From contig NZ_JASGBH010000006.1 in the NCBI RefSeq assembly GCF_030053395.1, positions 62,001 through 126,000 on the forward strand: a DNA stretch of 64,000 nucleotides. Reading direction: 5' to 3'. Source of the stretch: Limnohabitans lacus. GTDB taxonomy: Bacteria; Pseudomonadota; Gammaproteobacteria; Burkholderiales; Burkholderiaceae_C. Below are positions 1 to 8,933 of the stretch, in pieces. Made by a program: the position numbers and the translations under genes. Positions within the stretch are counted from its first letter, which is position 1; each line of letters opens with the position of its first letter. The notes under the pieces are model-generated. The model did not search any database and was not told the origin of the DNA. It saw nothing but the letters and a program-made list of their open reading frames with translations.

Positions 1-1020
1 GCGGGGGCTGAAGATGAAGCTGAAACTCGTGTCAAAACCCACATCGGTGATCAGCTTCATCATCTTGTTGAAGTCGTCTTCGGTCTCGCCGGGGAAGCCC
101 ACGATGAAATCGCTGCTGAGCGACATGTCGGGGCGAATCGCCCGCAGCTTGCGGATCGTGCTCTTGTATTCCATGGCGGTGTAGCCGCGCTTCATGGCCA
201 TCAAAATTTTGTCTGATCCGTGCTGCACCGGCAGGTGCAAATGGCTCACCAGTTTGGGGATTTTTTCGTAAGCGTCGATCAGGCGCTGCGTGAACTCGTT
301 GGGGTGGCTGGTCACGTAACGGATGCGCTCGATGCCTGGCATGTCGGCCACGTATTCCAGCAGCAGCGCAAAGTCGGCAATGTCTGAGGTGCCGCCCATC
401 TTGCCCCGGTAAGCATTCACGTTTTGGCCCAGCAAGGTGATTTCTTTCACGCCCTGCGCTGCCAGCCCTGCGATCTCGACCAGCACATCGTCAAACGGGC
501 GAGAGACCTCTTCGCCACGGGTGTAGGGCACCACGCAATAGCTGCAATATTTGCTGCAACCTTCCATGATCGACACAAAGGCGGTGGCGCCTTCCACCTT
601 GGCGGGTGGCAGGTGGTCAAACTTTTCAATCTCGGGGAAGCTGATGTCCACCTGCGGGCGCTGCTTGCGCTCGCGCTCTGCCAGCATCTCGGGCAGGCGG
701 TGCAGGGTCTGCGGGCCAAACACCACGTCCACATAAGGCGCACGCTTGATGATCTCGGCGCCCTCCTGGCTGGCCACGCAGCCGCCCACGCCAATCAGCA
801 CGCCCTTGGCTTTCAGGTGCTGCACCCGACCCAGATCGCTGAACACTTTTTCTTGCGCCTTCTCGCGCACCGAGCAGGTGTTGAACAAAATCAGATCGGC
901 CTCGTCCAAGTCCTGCGTGGGCTCGTAGCCTTGGGCCGCGCCCAGCACATCGGCCATCTTGTCCGAGTCGTACTCGTTCATCTGGCAGCCAAAGGTTTTG
1001 ATGAAGACCTTCTTGCTCAT
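1..1020 (-). CDS. miaB: tRNA-2-methylthio-N6-dimethylallyladenosine synthase MiaB (3' part cut by window edge)
   Basis: Radical-SAM methylthiotransferase that adds the 2-methylthio group to i6A37 of tRNAs reading UNN codons. The first 340 residues are present and the C-terminus (TRAM domain) lies left of the window. The N-terminal MTTase domain shows its three cluster cysteines at C12 (in [12 protein letters not shown]), C49 ([10 protein letters not shown]) and C81 (GVGGCVAS). The radical-SAM cysteines are C155, C159 and C162 (GCSKYCSYC), followed by VPYTRG. The ATG at 1018-1020 gives the usual family start ([15 protein letters not shown]). Housekeeping gene, monocistronic as far as visible. 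Confidence 0.97.
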   Translation of the reverse strand, partial: MSKKVFIKTFGCQMNEYDSDKMADVLGAAQGYEPTQDLDEADLILFNTCSVREKAQEKVFSDLGRVQHLKAKGVLIGVGGCVASQEGAEIIKRAPYVDVVFGPQTLHRLPEMLAERERKQRPQVDISFPEIEKFDHLPPAKVEGATAFVSIMEGCSKYCSYCVVPYTRGEEVSRPFDDVLVEIAGLAAQGVKEITLLGQNVNAYRGKMGGTSDIADFALLLEYVADMPGIERIRYVTSHPNEFTQRLIDAYEKIPKLVSHLHLPVQHGSDKILMAMKRGYTAMEYKSTIRKLRAIRPDMSLSSDFIVGFPGETEDDFNKMMKLITDVGFDTSFSFIFSPR

Positions 1021-1124
1021 GCGGCCTCCACGGCAGTCAGGGAGGTGATGAAGTCAAGGCAAAGCAAAGCACGCCCGCGAAGGGCCAGAGTGCAGCGGTT
1101 CATGGTGTAGATCCAGAGGCTGTG

Positions 1125-1149
1125 AAAAAGAAAAGCGCGGATGCGCTTT
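1125..1149 (-). terminator. Rho-independent terminator of the DUF2889 gene
   Basis: On the minus strand the arms AAAGCGC and GCGCTTT, separated by ATCC, are followed by a T-rich run (TCTTTTT). It lies 34 bases after the DUF2889 stop and before miaB, so it should separate the two minus-strand genes. Confidence 0.7.
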
Positions 1150-1182
1150 GGAAGTGGCAGATTATCGCAGGCCAGCCCCAGC

Positions 1183-1767
1183 TCAGTTCCCCGGTGTCTC
1201 AATCACCTTCGGCTTGAAAAACATCGGGTAAGCCCTCTGCACCGTCGGGCTGTCATAGGCCCAGCTGTGGCATTGGCCCAGGTGGTAGGGCGGTTTGGTG
1301 ATTTCGGGTTGGGGCTGGCCGGCTTGTTCGCGGCGGTGCCATTGGCCTGCGGGCAGGGTTTGGTAGGCAGCGGTCGCCATATTGAACAAAAGTTCTCGCA
1401 GGTGGGTGCAGCCTTCGGTGCCACCCACGTGTTCGTTGATCACCTTGCGCCAGCCCGGGCCCATGGTTTGGCCGATGAGTTTGTGCATGCCATGCGGTGC
1501 GCCTGCGCATTCGGGGTGGGGGATGTCGTCCATCGCGGTGACGATGTCCTGGATGACCATTTTGTTGTTCAGCGTGACGCGGATCTTCAAGCCGTGGATC
1601 GGTTCGTTGGCCGGGAAGGGGCGCTCGTTGGGCACGCTGAAGCCAAAGGTTTTCACGTCGGTCAGTTCGGCTTCGATGTCCCACAGGCCGTCTTCGCGGT
1701 CATAACCGTTGTAGACCACGGTTCGCGTATGTGACAGTTTTCGGGGGGATGCTGGGGGTAGTGCCAA
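1183..1767 (-). CDS. DUF2889 family protein
   Basis: About 194 residues, matching DUF2889 proteins by the conserved N-terminal block (RKLSHTRTVVYNGYDREDG, then LWDIEAELTDVK), a central PFPANEPIHGLKIRVTL stretch and the PGWRKVINEHVGGTEGCTH motif with HLRELL. No signal peptide or membrane segment. No ATG exists in the right place: TTG at 1765-1767 gives MALPPASPRKLSHTR, close to the usual family N-terminus, with ATT six bases upstream as an alternative, so the start is uncertain. The frame stays open far upstream over the acyl-CoA ligase, but that part is antisense shadow. Function is unknown in the family. It is divergent from an acyl-CoA ligase, which may mean shared regulation (inference). 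Confidence 0.85.
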   Translation of the reverse strand: MALPPASPRKLSHTRTVVYNGYDREDGLWDIEAELTDVKTFGFSVPNERPFPANEPIHGLKIRVTLNNKMVIQDIVTAMDDIPHPECAGAPHGMHKLIGQTMGPGWRKVINEHVGGTEGCTHLRELLFNMATAAYQTLPAGQWHRREQAGQPQPEITKPPYHLGQCHSWAYDSPTVQRAYPMFFKPKVIETPGN

Positions 1768-1827
1768 TGGAATTCTCGCGGGTCTGGTGTTCAATCTTCC
1801 GATCATATCGATGCAGGAGCCTGCGCC

Positions 1828-3387
1828 ATGTCCCACAACATCCACCCCGCTGTTCGCCGCCAGACCATTGCCGATGCCCTGCGCCGCACCGCGATCCGCC
1901 TGCCTCACAAAACCGGCATCGTGTGTGGTGCCACCACTTGGACCTATGCCGAGTTCGATGCGCTGGTGAGCCGCCTGGCCGCTGGCTTGGCCAGCATCGG
2001 CGTGGCCGAGGGCGACAAGGTCGCGGTGCTGGCCCGCAACTCGCACGGTTTTGGCGCCTTGCGGTTTGCGTTGGCCCGTCGGGGTGCGGTCATGGTGCCG
2101 ATCAACTTCATGCTCAAGGCCGAAGAGGTGGCTTATATCTTGCGCCACGCGGGCGCCAAGACCCTGGCCACCGACAGCGGCCTGGCCGAGCTGGCGCAGG
2201 CTGCCAGCAAGCTGGACACACAAGTGCAGCAGTTCATTTGGCTGCCTTCCGAAGACCCAAGCCAGCCCGTGGCGGGCATGCACAGCTTTGACACGCTGGC
2301 CGCCTGCACCGATGCCTTGCCTGAGGTGCAGCTGGGCAGCCACGATGTGGCGCAGATCGTCTACACCAGCGGCACCGAGTCGTCGCCCAAAGGCGCGCAG
2401 CTCACACACGATGCGGTGCTGTGGCAATACGTCAGCTGCGTGATCGATGCCGAAATTGCCGAGGCCGACGTGGCCCTGCACGCGCTGCCGCTGTACCACT
2501 GCGCCCAGCTCGATGTGTTCTTTGGCCCGGCCATTTACATGGGCAGCACCAACGTCATCACGTCCAAGCCCACGCCTGACAACTTGCTGCCCATGCTCGA
2601 AAAGTTTGGCATCACCAGTTTCTTTGCGCCGCCCACGGTGTGGATCGCGCTGCTGCGCTCGCCGCTGCTCGACGCTGACAAGCTCTCTCAACTGGCCAAG
2701 GGCTATTACGGCGCGTCCATCATGCCGGTCGAGGTGCTCAAAGAGCTGGCCTCTCGACTGCCCAAGGTGCGCTTGTGGAACCTGTACGGCCAGACCGAAA
2801 TTGCGCCCTTGGCCACCATGCTCGGCCCTGACGACCAACTGCGCAAACCCGGCTCCTGCGGCAAAGCGGTGCGCAACGTCGAGACCCGTGTGGTCAACGA
2901 TGACATGCAGGACGTGGCCGTGGGCGAGGTGGGCGAGATCGTGCACCGCTCGCCGCATTTGATGCTGGGCTACTTTCACGACGACGAGCGCACCAAGGCC
3001 TCCTTTGAGGGTGACTGGTTCCACAGCGGGGACTTGGGGATCATCGACGACGAGGGCTACATCACCGTGGTGGACCGCAAGAAGGACATGATCAAGTCCG
3101 GCGGTGAAAACGTGGCCAGCCGCGAAGTGGAAGAGATGATCTACCGACTGCCGCAAGTGAGCGAAGTGGCCGTGATTGGATTGCCCGACCCCAAGTGGGT
3201 CGAGGCCGTGACGGCGGTCATCGTGGTCAAGGCCGGGCAGGCGCTGGACGAGGCGGCGGTGATGGCGCATTGCGCCCAGCAGATGGCGGGCTTCAAGTGC
3301 CCTAAGCGCGTGGTCTTCACGGACGCGCTGCCCAAGAACCCGAGCGGCAAACTGCTCAAGCGGGATTTGCGGGTGCGTTACGCCTGA
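1828..3387 (+). CDS. AMP-dependent acyl-CoA synthetase / acid-CoA ligase
   Basis: ANL-superfamily adenylating enzyme of 519 residues, expected to convert a carboxylic acid, ATP and CoA into acyl-CoA. The P-loop-like A3 motif YTSGTESSPKG is near residue 179. Further on are NLYGQTE, the hinge region GDWFHSGDLG (about 395-404), DRKKDMIKSGGENV (about 416) and the catalytic lysine in NPSGKLLKRDL near 508. All adenylation and thioesterification motifs are intact. It resembles medium/long-chain fatty-acid ligases; the natural acid cannot be read from sequence. No signal peptide. The ATG follows a GGAG-type ribosome site. It converges on gnd with only 35 bases between the stops and no clear terminator. 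Confidence 0.92.
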   Translation: MSHNIHPAVRRQTIADALRRTAIRLPHKTGIVCGATTWTYAEFDALVSRLAAGLASIGVAEGDKVAVLARNSHGFGALRFALARRGAVMVPINFMLKAEEVAYILRHAGAKTLATDSGLAELAQAASKLDTQVQQFIWLPSEDPSQPVAGMHSFDTLAACTDALPEVQLGSHDVAQIVYTSGTESSPKGAQLTHDAVLWQYVSCVIDAEIAEADVALHALPLYHCAQLDVFFGPAIYMGSTNVITSKPTPDNLLPMLEKFGITSFFAPPTVWIALLRSPLLDADKLSQLAKGYYGASIMPVEVLKELASRLPKVRLWNLYGQTEIAPLATMLGPDDQLRKPGSCGKAVRNVETRVVNDDMQDVAVGEVGEIVHRSPHLMLGYFHDDERTKASFEGDWFHSGDLGIIDDEGYITVVDRKKDMIKSGGENVASREVEEMIYRLPQVSEVAVIGLPDPKWVEAVTAVIVVKAGQALDEAAVMAHCAQQMAGFKCPKRVVFTDALPKNPSGKLLKRDLRVRYA

Positions 3388-3422
3388 GGCATCGCCAGGC
3401 CGGGGCGCTCAAGTGGGGGCGC

Positions 3423-4832
3423 TCAACTGCCCCAGCGGGTGTGGAACTTGCCGGGCTTGTCGGTGCGCTGGTAGGTGTGTGCGCCAAAGTAGTCGCGCTG
3501 TGCCTGCAGCAAGTTGGCGGGCAGGCGGGCGGACCGGTAGGCGTCGTAATACGACAGGGCGCTCATGAAGGCGGGCACGGCCACGCCGCTCAGCGCGGCC
3601 ATGGCCACCACTTCGCGCAGGTCTTGCTCGCAGTCGGCCATCACGCTGGCAAAGTGGCTGTCCACCAGCAGGTTGCGCAAATCGTTGTTCGCTGCAAAGG
3701 CGCGGCGCATGTCTTCCAGCAGGTGGGCGCGGATGATGCACCCCGCACGCCAGACCGAGGCCACCTTGGCCATGGGCAGTGCCCACTGGTGTTCGCGGTC
3801 AGCGGCTTTGAGCAGCGCAAAGCCTTGCGCATAGGCGCACAGCTTGGCGGCCAGCAAGGCGCGTTGGATCTTGGGCAGCACGGCAGTGCGCTCGCCCGCC
3901 ACCTTGGCCACAGGGCCTTTCAAAATTTTGGACGCAGTCACGCGCTCGGGCTGGATGGCGCTCACGGTGCGGGCAAACACAGCGTCGGCAATCGTGGGCG
4001 CGGTCACGCCCATGTCCAGCGCGATCTGGCTGGTCCATTTGCCGGTGCCTTTTTGCTCGGCGGTGTCCAAGATCACGTTGACCAAGGCGTCGCCGGTCTC
4101 GGGGTCGGTTTGCTTCAAGATGTCGGCGGTGATGCCGATCAGGTAGCTGCCCAGCTCGCCTTCGTTCCAGTGCGCAAAGACTGGGCTCATCTCGGCGGCG
4201 CTCATGCCCAGGCATTGCTGCATCAAGAAATAGGCTTCGCAGATCATTTGCATGTCGGCGTATTCGATGCCGTTGTGCACCATCTTCACAAAGTGACCGG
4301 CACCCCCGTGGCCCATCCAGTCGCAGCAGGGCTGGCCGTCGTCGGCTTTGGCGGCGATGGCTTGCAGCAGGGGCTTGACCAGGGGCCAGGCCTCGGGCGA
4401 GCCGCCGGGCATGAGCGCCGGGCCGCGCAGGGCACCTTCTTCGCCGCCGCTCACGCCTGCGCCCACATACAAGATGCCCGAGCCCTCCAGCGCCGCCATG
4501 CGCCGCTGGGTGTCGGTGAACAAGGTGTTGCCGCCGTCGATGACCACATCGCCCGCAGCCAGCAGGGGGCGCAGCTCGGCCAGCACGGCGTCCACCGGTG
4601 CACCTGCGGGCACCATCAGCCACACACGGCGCGGCACTTGCAGGCTGGCCACCAGCTGGGCCAATGACTCGGCCGTGTGGGCCTTGAGGCCCTGGGTGCG
4701 TTGGGCAAAGCTTTGACGCCGCGCCGCGTCCAGATCAAAACCGCTGACGGCAAAGCCGTTGCGCTCCAGATTCAGGGCCAGGTTTTCACCCATCACGCCC
4801 AGGCCCACCAGGCCGATATCGCTTGCTTGCAT
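3423..4832 (-). CDS. gnd: 6-phosphogluconate dehydrogenase, decarboxylating
   Basis: Oxidative decarboxylation of 6-phosphogluconate to ribulose 5-phosphate with NADP+ in the pentose phosphate pathway. From the ATG at 4830-4832 the protein is 469 residues, the size of the E. coli enzyme. The Rossmann motif GLGVMGENLALNLERNG opens the protein. Later come VSGGEEGALRGPALMPGG, the catalytic region GHFVKMVHNGIEYADMQ, and the C-terminal substrate-binding tail RTDKPGKFHTRWGS. An upstream in-frame ATG at 4901 would add 23 residues unlike the family and is rejected. Cytosolic. The 195 bases between it and the divergent GntR gene hold two operator-like palindromes. Confidence 0.96.
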   Translation of the reverse strand: MQASDIGLVGLGVMGENLALNLERNGFAVSGFDLDAARRQSFAQRTQGLKAHTAESLAQLVASLQVPRRVWLMVPAGAPVDAVLAELRPLLAAGDVVIDGGNTLFTDTQRRMAALEGSGILYVGAGVSGGEEGALRGPALMPGGSPEAWPLVKPLLQAIAAKADDGQPCCDWMGHGGAGHFVKMVHNGIEYADMQMICEAYFLMQQCLGMSAAEMSPVFAHWNEGELGSYLIGITADILKQTDPETGDALVNVILDTAEQKGTGKWTSQIALDMGVTAPTIADAVFARTVSAIQPERVTASKILKGPVAKVAGERTAVLPKIQRALLAAKLCAYAQGFALLKAADREHQWALPMAKVASVWRAGCIIRAHLLEDMRRAFAANNDLRNLLVDSHFASVMADCEQDLREVVAMAALSGVAVPAFMSALSYYDAYRSARLPANLLQAQRDYFGAHTYQRTDKPGKFHTRWGS

Positions 4833-4963
4833 GTGTTCTTTAGAGGAAAGGAGACAGCCAGACGTAGAAGTTTCGTATGGCTTGTGCCCCTGATTTTGCA
4901 ACAGCTCAGAGCTTGAACCTGTCGCTGTCGTTGATCGCGTCTACGGGAAATCCCCAGTGAAAT

Positions 4964-5001
4964 GTCCTACCGATAGGACCTGATTGTTCTATTGACAGGA
5001 C
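4964..5001. promoter_or_regulatory. Tandem operator-like palindromes upstream of the GntR gene
   Basis: Two related 16-base sites with 6-4-6 geometry: GTCCTACCGATAGGAC (4964-4979, perfect arms) and GTTCTATTGACAGGAC (4986-5001, arms match at 4 of 6 positions). Ten of the sixteen bases outside the pyrimidine changes are shared, following GTYCTAnnGAYAGGAC. Their centres are 22 bp apart, about two helical turns, so bound dimers would lie on one face. The second site ends 26 bases before the GntR start codon. GntR/HutC regulators often bind such sites in their own promoter; the assignment is inference. Confidence 0.6.
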
Positions 5002-5027
5002 ATTAGGACTGATGAACGATAGCCCCC

Positions 5028-5831
5028 ATGAATGCCAACCTGCCTTTGCCCAAGTACCACCAGATTTATCTGGTGCTGCGCGAGCAACTGCGCGAGGGCC
5101 GCTTTGATGCCGGCTTGCCGGGCGAGATGGCTTTGATGGACCAGTTTGGTGTGGCCCGCGTCACGGTGCGCCGTGCCTTGTCGCAGTTGGCGCAAGAAGG
5201 CCTGATCAGCCGCGAGCCCGGTCGCGGCACCCGCCCCGTGGTGGCGCGTGCCAACGAGGTGCAGATGCAGGCTTCCACCATGGCCACAGGCCAGCAGGCG
5301 CGACTGACGGGCTTGCTGGAGAACCTGGTCACCATGGGCCTGCGCACCAAGGTCAAGGTCTTGTCGGTCGAGCGCATGCGTGCGCCGGTGGATGTGGCGG
5401 CCGCTTTGCAGTTGCAAGCCGGTGCGGCTGTGCAAAAGGCCGAGCGTGTGCGCAGCACGCCCGAAGGGCCTTTGTCGCACATCACCACCTGGGTGCCCGA
5501 GTCCATTTCGTCGGGCTTTGGCAAACGTGAACTGATGCAAAAGCCCATCTTGGTGTTGCTCGAAGAGTCGGGCGTCAAGGTGGGGCGTGCTGAGCAAACC
5601 ATTTCGGCCCGCTTGGCCGATGTGGGCATGGCCCAGCACCTGGATGTTGCTGTCGGATCGGCCTTGTTGGCGGTACGACGTTTGATCTACGACGAGGACG
5701 ACCGTCCCGTCCAATGGCTGCATGGCTTGTACCGCCCGGACCGGTACGAATACCAAATGCAGTTGTCGCGCGTTGGCAGCATCGATGCCAAGGTGTGGGT
5801 AAGCCAGGAGTTGTCCGCCAACTTTCATTGA
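5028..5831 (+). CDS. GntR-family (HutC/UTRA type) transcriptional regulator
   Basis: 267 residues. The N-terminal winged helix-turn-helix covers roughly residues 9-75 and includes the typical EMALMDQFGVARVTVRRALSQL helix pair and the wing LISREPGRGT. The rest reads as a UTRA effector-binding domain (LSHITTWVPESI, LLEESGVKVGRAEQTISA, VGSALLAVRRLIYDED). In this family the UTRA domain senses a small metabolite of the pathway it controls. It is the first gene of the 17-kb plus-strand operon, 22 bases before the binding-protein gene, so it probably controls the catabolic cluster and itself through the two upstream palindromes. The effector is unknown. Confidence 0.9.
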   Translation: MNANLPLPKYHQIYLVLREQLREGRFDAGLPGEMALMDQFGVARVTVRRALSQLAQEGLISREPGRGTRPVVARANEVQMQASTMATGQQARLTGLLENLVTMGLRTKVKVLSVERMRAPVDVAAALQLQAGAAVQKAERVRSTPEGPLSHITTWVPESISSGFGKRELMQKPILVLLEESGVKVGRAEQTISARLADVGMAQHLDVAVGSALLAVRRLIYDEDDRPVQWLHGLYRPDRYEYQMQLSRVGSIDAKVWVSQELSANFH

Positions 5832-5853
5832 CCTTCACACAAAGGATGTTTCC

Positions 5854-7056
5854 ATGACCACACGTCGTACCTTTATGGGCCAGTCCGCTGCTGCGGCTTC
5901 GGCACTCGCGTTTCCGTTGGTGGGAGGGGCACAACCCAAGCCCATCAAGATCGGTGTTTTGCACCCCGTCACGGGCGCCTTGGCTTACTCGGGCCAGCAG
6001 TGCCGCATGGGTGCGCAAATGGCGATCGAAGACATCAACAAGGCCGGCGGCATCAAGTCGCTGGGCGGCGCCAAGCTCGAAGCCATGCTGGGCGATGCCC
6101 AGTCCAACCCGCAAGCGGGCATTGCTGAAATCGAGAAGATGAACGAAGCCGGTGTGAGCGCTGTCGTCGGTGCCTTCGCATCCGCCATTTGTCTGGCCAC
6201 CACACAAGCGGCTGCCAAGTACAACTTGCCCCACGTGGTCGATGTCGGCGTGGCCGACCAGATCGTTGAGCGCGGCCTGAAGAACACCTTCCGCTTTGGC
6301 CCTGGCTACAAAAAGTGCGCCGAAGTCGCCGTGGCCAGCCTGCACGCCCTGAACACCGCCGCTGGCAAGCCCGCCCGCACCGTGATGATCGTGCACGAAG
6401 AGTCGCTGTTTGGCACAGGCACCGCCAACTTGCTGGCCAAAGAGCTGCCCGGCTATGGCTACGAGGTCAAAGAGATCATCAAGCACGCCAACCCCACGCG
6501 TGACTTCAACAACATCGCGCTGCGCATCAAGCAGGTCAATCCCGACATCTTGATCCCTGCCAACTACTACAACGAATACGCCCTGTTGGTGCGCACCTTG
6601 CAGCAGCAAAAGATCACGCCCAAGGCCATCTATTCGGTGTTGGGTGGTGCGGCGTCGAGCTACAAGTTCGTCAAGGAGTTCCCAGAGGCGGCCAACGGCA
6701 TCATCGACTGCAACCACTGGTTCAACCCCAAAGACAAGCGCTCGGCTGAACTGAAAAAGCGTGTCGAAGCCCAAGGTCAGTTCTTCAGCTACGAAGTGTT
6801 CATGACCTACACCGCCATGATGCTGTTGGCCGATGCGATCGAGCGCGCCAAGTCGCCTGACCGCGCCGCCATCATCGACGCTTTGGCTTCGAGCAAGTTT
6901 GAAAACCACATCATGCCCTACGGCCCCACACAGTTTGTGAACGGCCAGAACATGGGCGCACAGCCTTTGATGACGCAGGTCCACAAGGGCGACATCAAGG
7001 TGATCGTGCCGCGCGACTACCGCGAAGTGGAACCGGTCTTCCCACTCAAGGGCTAA
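5854..7056 (+). CDS. LIV-type ABC transporter periplasmic substrate-binding protein
   Basis: 400 residues, Peripla_BP_6 / LivK-like fold. The first about 26 residues form an export signal with a twin-arginine motif (TTRRTFMGQSAAAASALAF), which suggests Tat export. The mature part begins QPKPIKIGVLHPVTGALAYSGQQ, and shows the family signature GAQMAIEDINKAGGI and ALRIKQVNPDILIPANYYNEY. AAAGGA precedes the ATG by 7 bases. It is followed by both permeases and both ATPases of the same importer. Family members bind branched-chain amino acids, amides, urea or aromatic acids. Here the ligand is probably the substrate of the downstream enzymes (inference). Confidence 0.93.
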   Translation: MTTRRTFMGQSAAAASALAFPLVGGAQPKPIKIGVLHPVTGALAYSGQQCRMGAQMAIEDINKAGGIKSLGGAKLEAMLGDAQSNPQAGIAEIEKMNEAGVSAVVGAFASAICLATTQAAAKYNLPHVVDVGVADQIVERGLKNTFRFGPGYKKCAEVAVASLHALNTAAGKPARTVMIVHEESLFGTGTANLLAKELPGYGYEVKEIIKHANPTRDFNNIALRIKQVNPDILIPANYYNEYALLVRTLQQQKITPKAIYSVLGGAASSYKFVKEFPEAANGIIDCNHWFNPKDKRSAELKKRVEAQGQFFSYEVFMTYTAMMLLADAIERAKSPDRAAIIDALASSKFENHIMPYGPTQFVNGQNMGAQPLMTQVHKGDIKVIVPRDYREVEPVFPLKG

Positions 7057-7071
7057 GCCACAAGGACCCCG

Positions 7072-7944
7072 ATGCTCGACTGGAACATCCTTTTCCCATC
7101 CGTGCTCAACGGCATCACCACCGGTGCCGTGTATGCGCTCATTGCGCTGGGCCTGACGCTGATTTATGGCGTGCTGCACATCATCAATTTCGCGCATGGC
7201 GCGGCTTTGATGGTGTCGCTGTATGGCGTGTACTTGCTCAAGGAAAAGCTCGGGGTCGATCCCTACATGGCCTTGCCGATCATGGTGCCCGCCATGTTCG
7301 TGCTGGGCTATGCCTTGCAGCGCGGGGTCATCAACCGCGCCAGCCATGGCAAGGACGAAAACATTTTGCTGGTCACGCTGGGCTTGTCCATCGTGCTGGA
7401 AAACCTGGCGCTGCTGTTTTTCAAGTCGGACACACGCAGCATCGACACCGCCTACACCTTGAGCACGGTCGAGATCGGCCCGGCCTTCATCGCATTGCCC
7501 AAGCTGGTGGCCTTTGCCGGGGCCTTGGTGGTGTCGGCAGTGCTGCTGCTCATCGTGCAAAAAACCGATTTGGGCCGCGCCATCCGTGCCGTGTCCAAAG
7601 AAAAGCAAGGCGCACGTTTGATGGGCATCGATGTGGACCATGTGTATGCCATGTGCTTTGGCTTGGGCCTGGCCAGTCTGGGCGCTGCGGCCTGCTTTTT
7701 GTTGCCTGCTTATTACGTGAACCCGCAGGTGGGCAATGGCTTTGTGCTGGTGGCCTTCACCATCGTGGTGCTGGGCGGCATGGGCAGCTTTGCTGGGGCA
7801 TTGCTGGGCGGTTTGCTCATTGGTGTGGTGGAGTCGCTGGGTGGTTTGTTGCTGGGTGAGTCGCTGGGCCAGGTGGGTATTTTTGTGATTTTCATTGTGG
7901 TGCTGATGTTCAGACCGCAGGGCTTTTTTGGAGCGAAAGCATGA
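7072..7944 (+). CDS. LIV-type ABC transporter permease (LivH family)
   Basis: 290 residues of hydrophobic inner-membrane protein with about eight predicted membrane segments. Family hallmarks are NGITTGAVYALIALGLTLIYGVLHIINFAHG at the N-terminus (seen in two halves), the cytoplasmic EAA-like loop RAIRAVSKEKQGARLMGID and VVLGGMGSFAGALLGGLLIG near the end. It pairs with the LivM-type permease, with which it overlaps by 4 bases (ATGA). AAGGA lies just ahead of the ATG. Second gene of the importer. Confidence 0.94.
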   Translation: MLDWNILFPSVLNGITTGAVYALIALGLTLIYGVLHIINFAHGAALMVSLYGVYLLKEKLGVDPYMALPIMVPAMFVLGYALQRGVINRASHGKDENILLVTLGLSIVLENLALLFFKSDTRSIDTAYTLSTVEIGPAFIALPKLVAFAGALVVSAVLLLIVQKTDLGRAIRAVSKEKQGARLMGIDVDHVYAMCFGLGLASLGAAACFLLPAYYVNPQVGNGFVLVAFTIVVLGGMGSFAGALLGGLLIGVVESLGGLLLGESLGQVGIFVIFIVVLMFRPQGFFGAKA

Positions 7945-8933
7945 AAGACTTTCGCCGCATTGCGCTGTTTGCACTGCTCATCGGGGCCGTGCCGTTCTTC
8001 ACCCAGTCGGGTGTGGTGCTCAATTTTGTGATGACCGCTTTGTACGCTTGCTTGCTTTCGCAAGCGTGGAATGTGCTGGGTGGTTTTGGTGGGCAGTTTT
8101 CATTCGGACACGCGCTGTTTTTTGGCACGGGCGCTTATGTGCAGGCCATCGCGCAAATGCAGTGGGGCTTGAGCCCCTGGGTGGCCTTGCCGCTGGCCAT
8201 GGCTTTTGCCGCCGGTGTGGGCGCCTTTGTGGGCGCGGCATCGTTTCGCTATGGCCTCAAGGGGTCTTACTTTGCGCTGGTCACATTGGCTTTTGCCGAG
8301 GTGTTTCGCATCGTGGCCACCTCGGTGCCCTTCACCGGCGCGGGGGTGGGCTTGATGCTGCCGCTCAAGGAGTCTGCCGCCAACATGCAGTTTGTCAGTC
8401 GTGCGGGTTTCATTTGGCTGATGCTGGGCCTGGTCACGCTGGCGCTGTGCGTCACGGCCTGGCTCAAGGCGTCGCGCTTTGGGGCGTATTTGCAAGCGGT
8501 GCGCGACAACGAAGACGCGGCCCGCGCGATTGGTGTCAACCCCTTCCAAGTCAAGCTGGTGGCCACCATTTTGTCGGGCGGTTTGATGGGCGCTGGCGGT
8601 GCGTTTTATGTGCAAGTTTTCCAGTACATCGATCCGGGCATTGCCTTTGGCTCACACACCTCGGTTGAGGCCTTGGTGGGCGCGATCGTGGGCGGCTTGG
8701 GCACCTTGTGGGGCCCGCTGCTTGGGGCAGTCAGCCTGCACATCTTGGCCGATGTGACGCGCAATTTGTTCGGTCAATTGCCGGGCATCAACATGGTCAT
8801 CTACGGCGTGGTGCTGATCGTCATCGTGATGTTCTTGCCCCGCGGCATTGCAGGCTTGGGCACCATCACGCCGCTGCAGTGGTGGCGCGGCAGCAAGGCT
8901 GCTGAAGCCGACAAACACGGAGGCCAATCATGA
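7941..8933 (+). CDS. LIV-type ABC transporter permease (LivM family)
   Basis: 330 residues, inner-membrane permease partner of the LivH-type protein. Characteristic stretches are SQAWNVLGGFGGQFSFGHALFFG, KGSYFALVTLAFAEVFRI, the coupling loop RFGAYLQAVRDNEDAARAIGVN and SVEALVGAIVGGLGTLWGPLLGA. About nine to ten membrane segments are apparent. It overlaps the preceding gene by ATGA and the next ATPase gene in the same way, so all four membrane and ATPase genes look translationally coupled. Confidence 0.94.
   Translation: MKDFRRIALFALLIGAVPFFTQSGVVLNFVMTALYACLLSQAWNVLGGFGGQFSFGHALFFGTGAYVQAIAQMQWGLSPWVALPLAMAFAAGVGAFVGAASFRYGLKGSYFALVTLAFAEVFRIVATSVPFTGAGVGLMLPLKESAANMQFVSRAGFIWLMLGLVTLALCVTAWLKASRFGAYLQAVRDNEDAARAIGVNPFQVKLVATILSGGLMGAGGAFYVQVFQYIDPGIAFGSHTSVEALVGAIVGGLGTLWGPLLGAVSLHILADVTRNLFGQLPGINMVIYGVVLIVIVMFLPRGIAGLGTITPLQWWRGSKAAEADKHGGQS

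Noticed and set aside
1183..3270. A 2-kb open frame on the minus strand across the acyl-CoA synthetase
   Set aside because: Only its last 194 codons (1183-1767) show protein-family sequence. The rest is antisense to a well-supported gene, low-complexity His/Gln/Arg-rich translation typical of GC-rich shadows.
5575..7974. A 799-codon minus-strand open frame opposite the GntR, binding-protein and permease genes
   Set aside because: No domain, His/Gln-rich composition, and it spans three real genes on the other strand.
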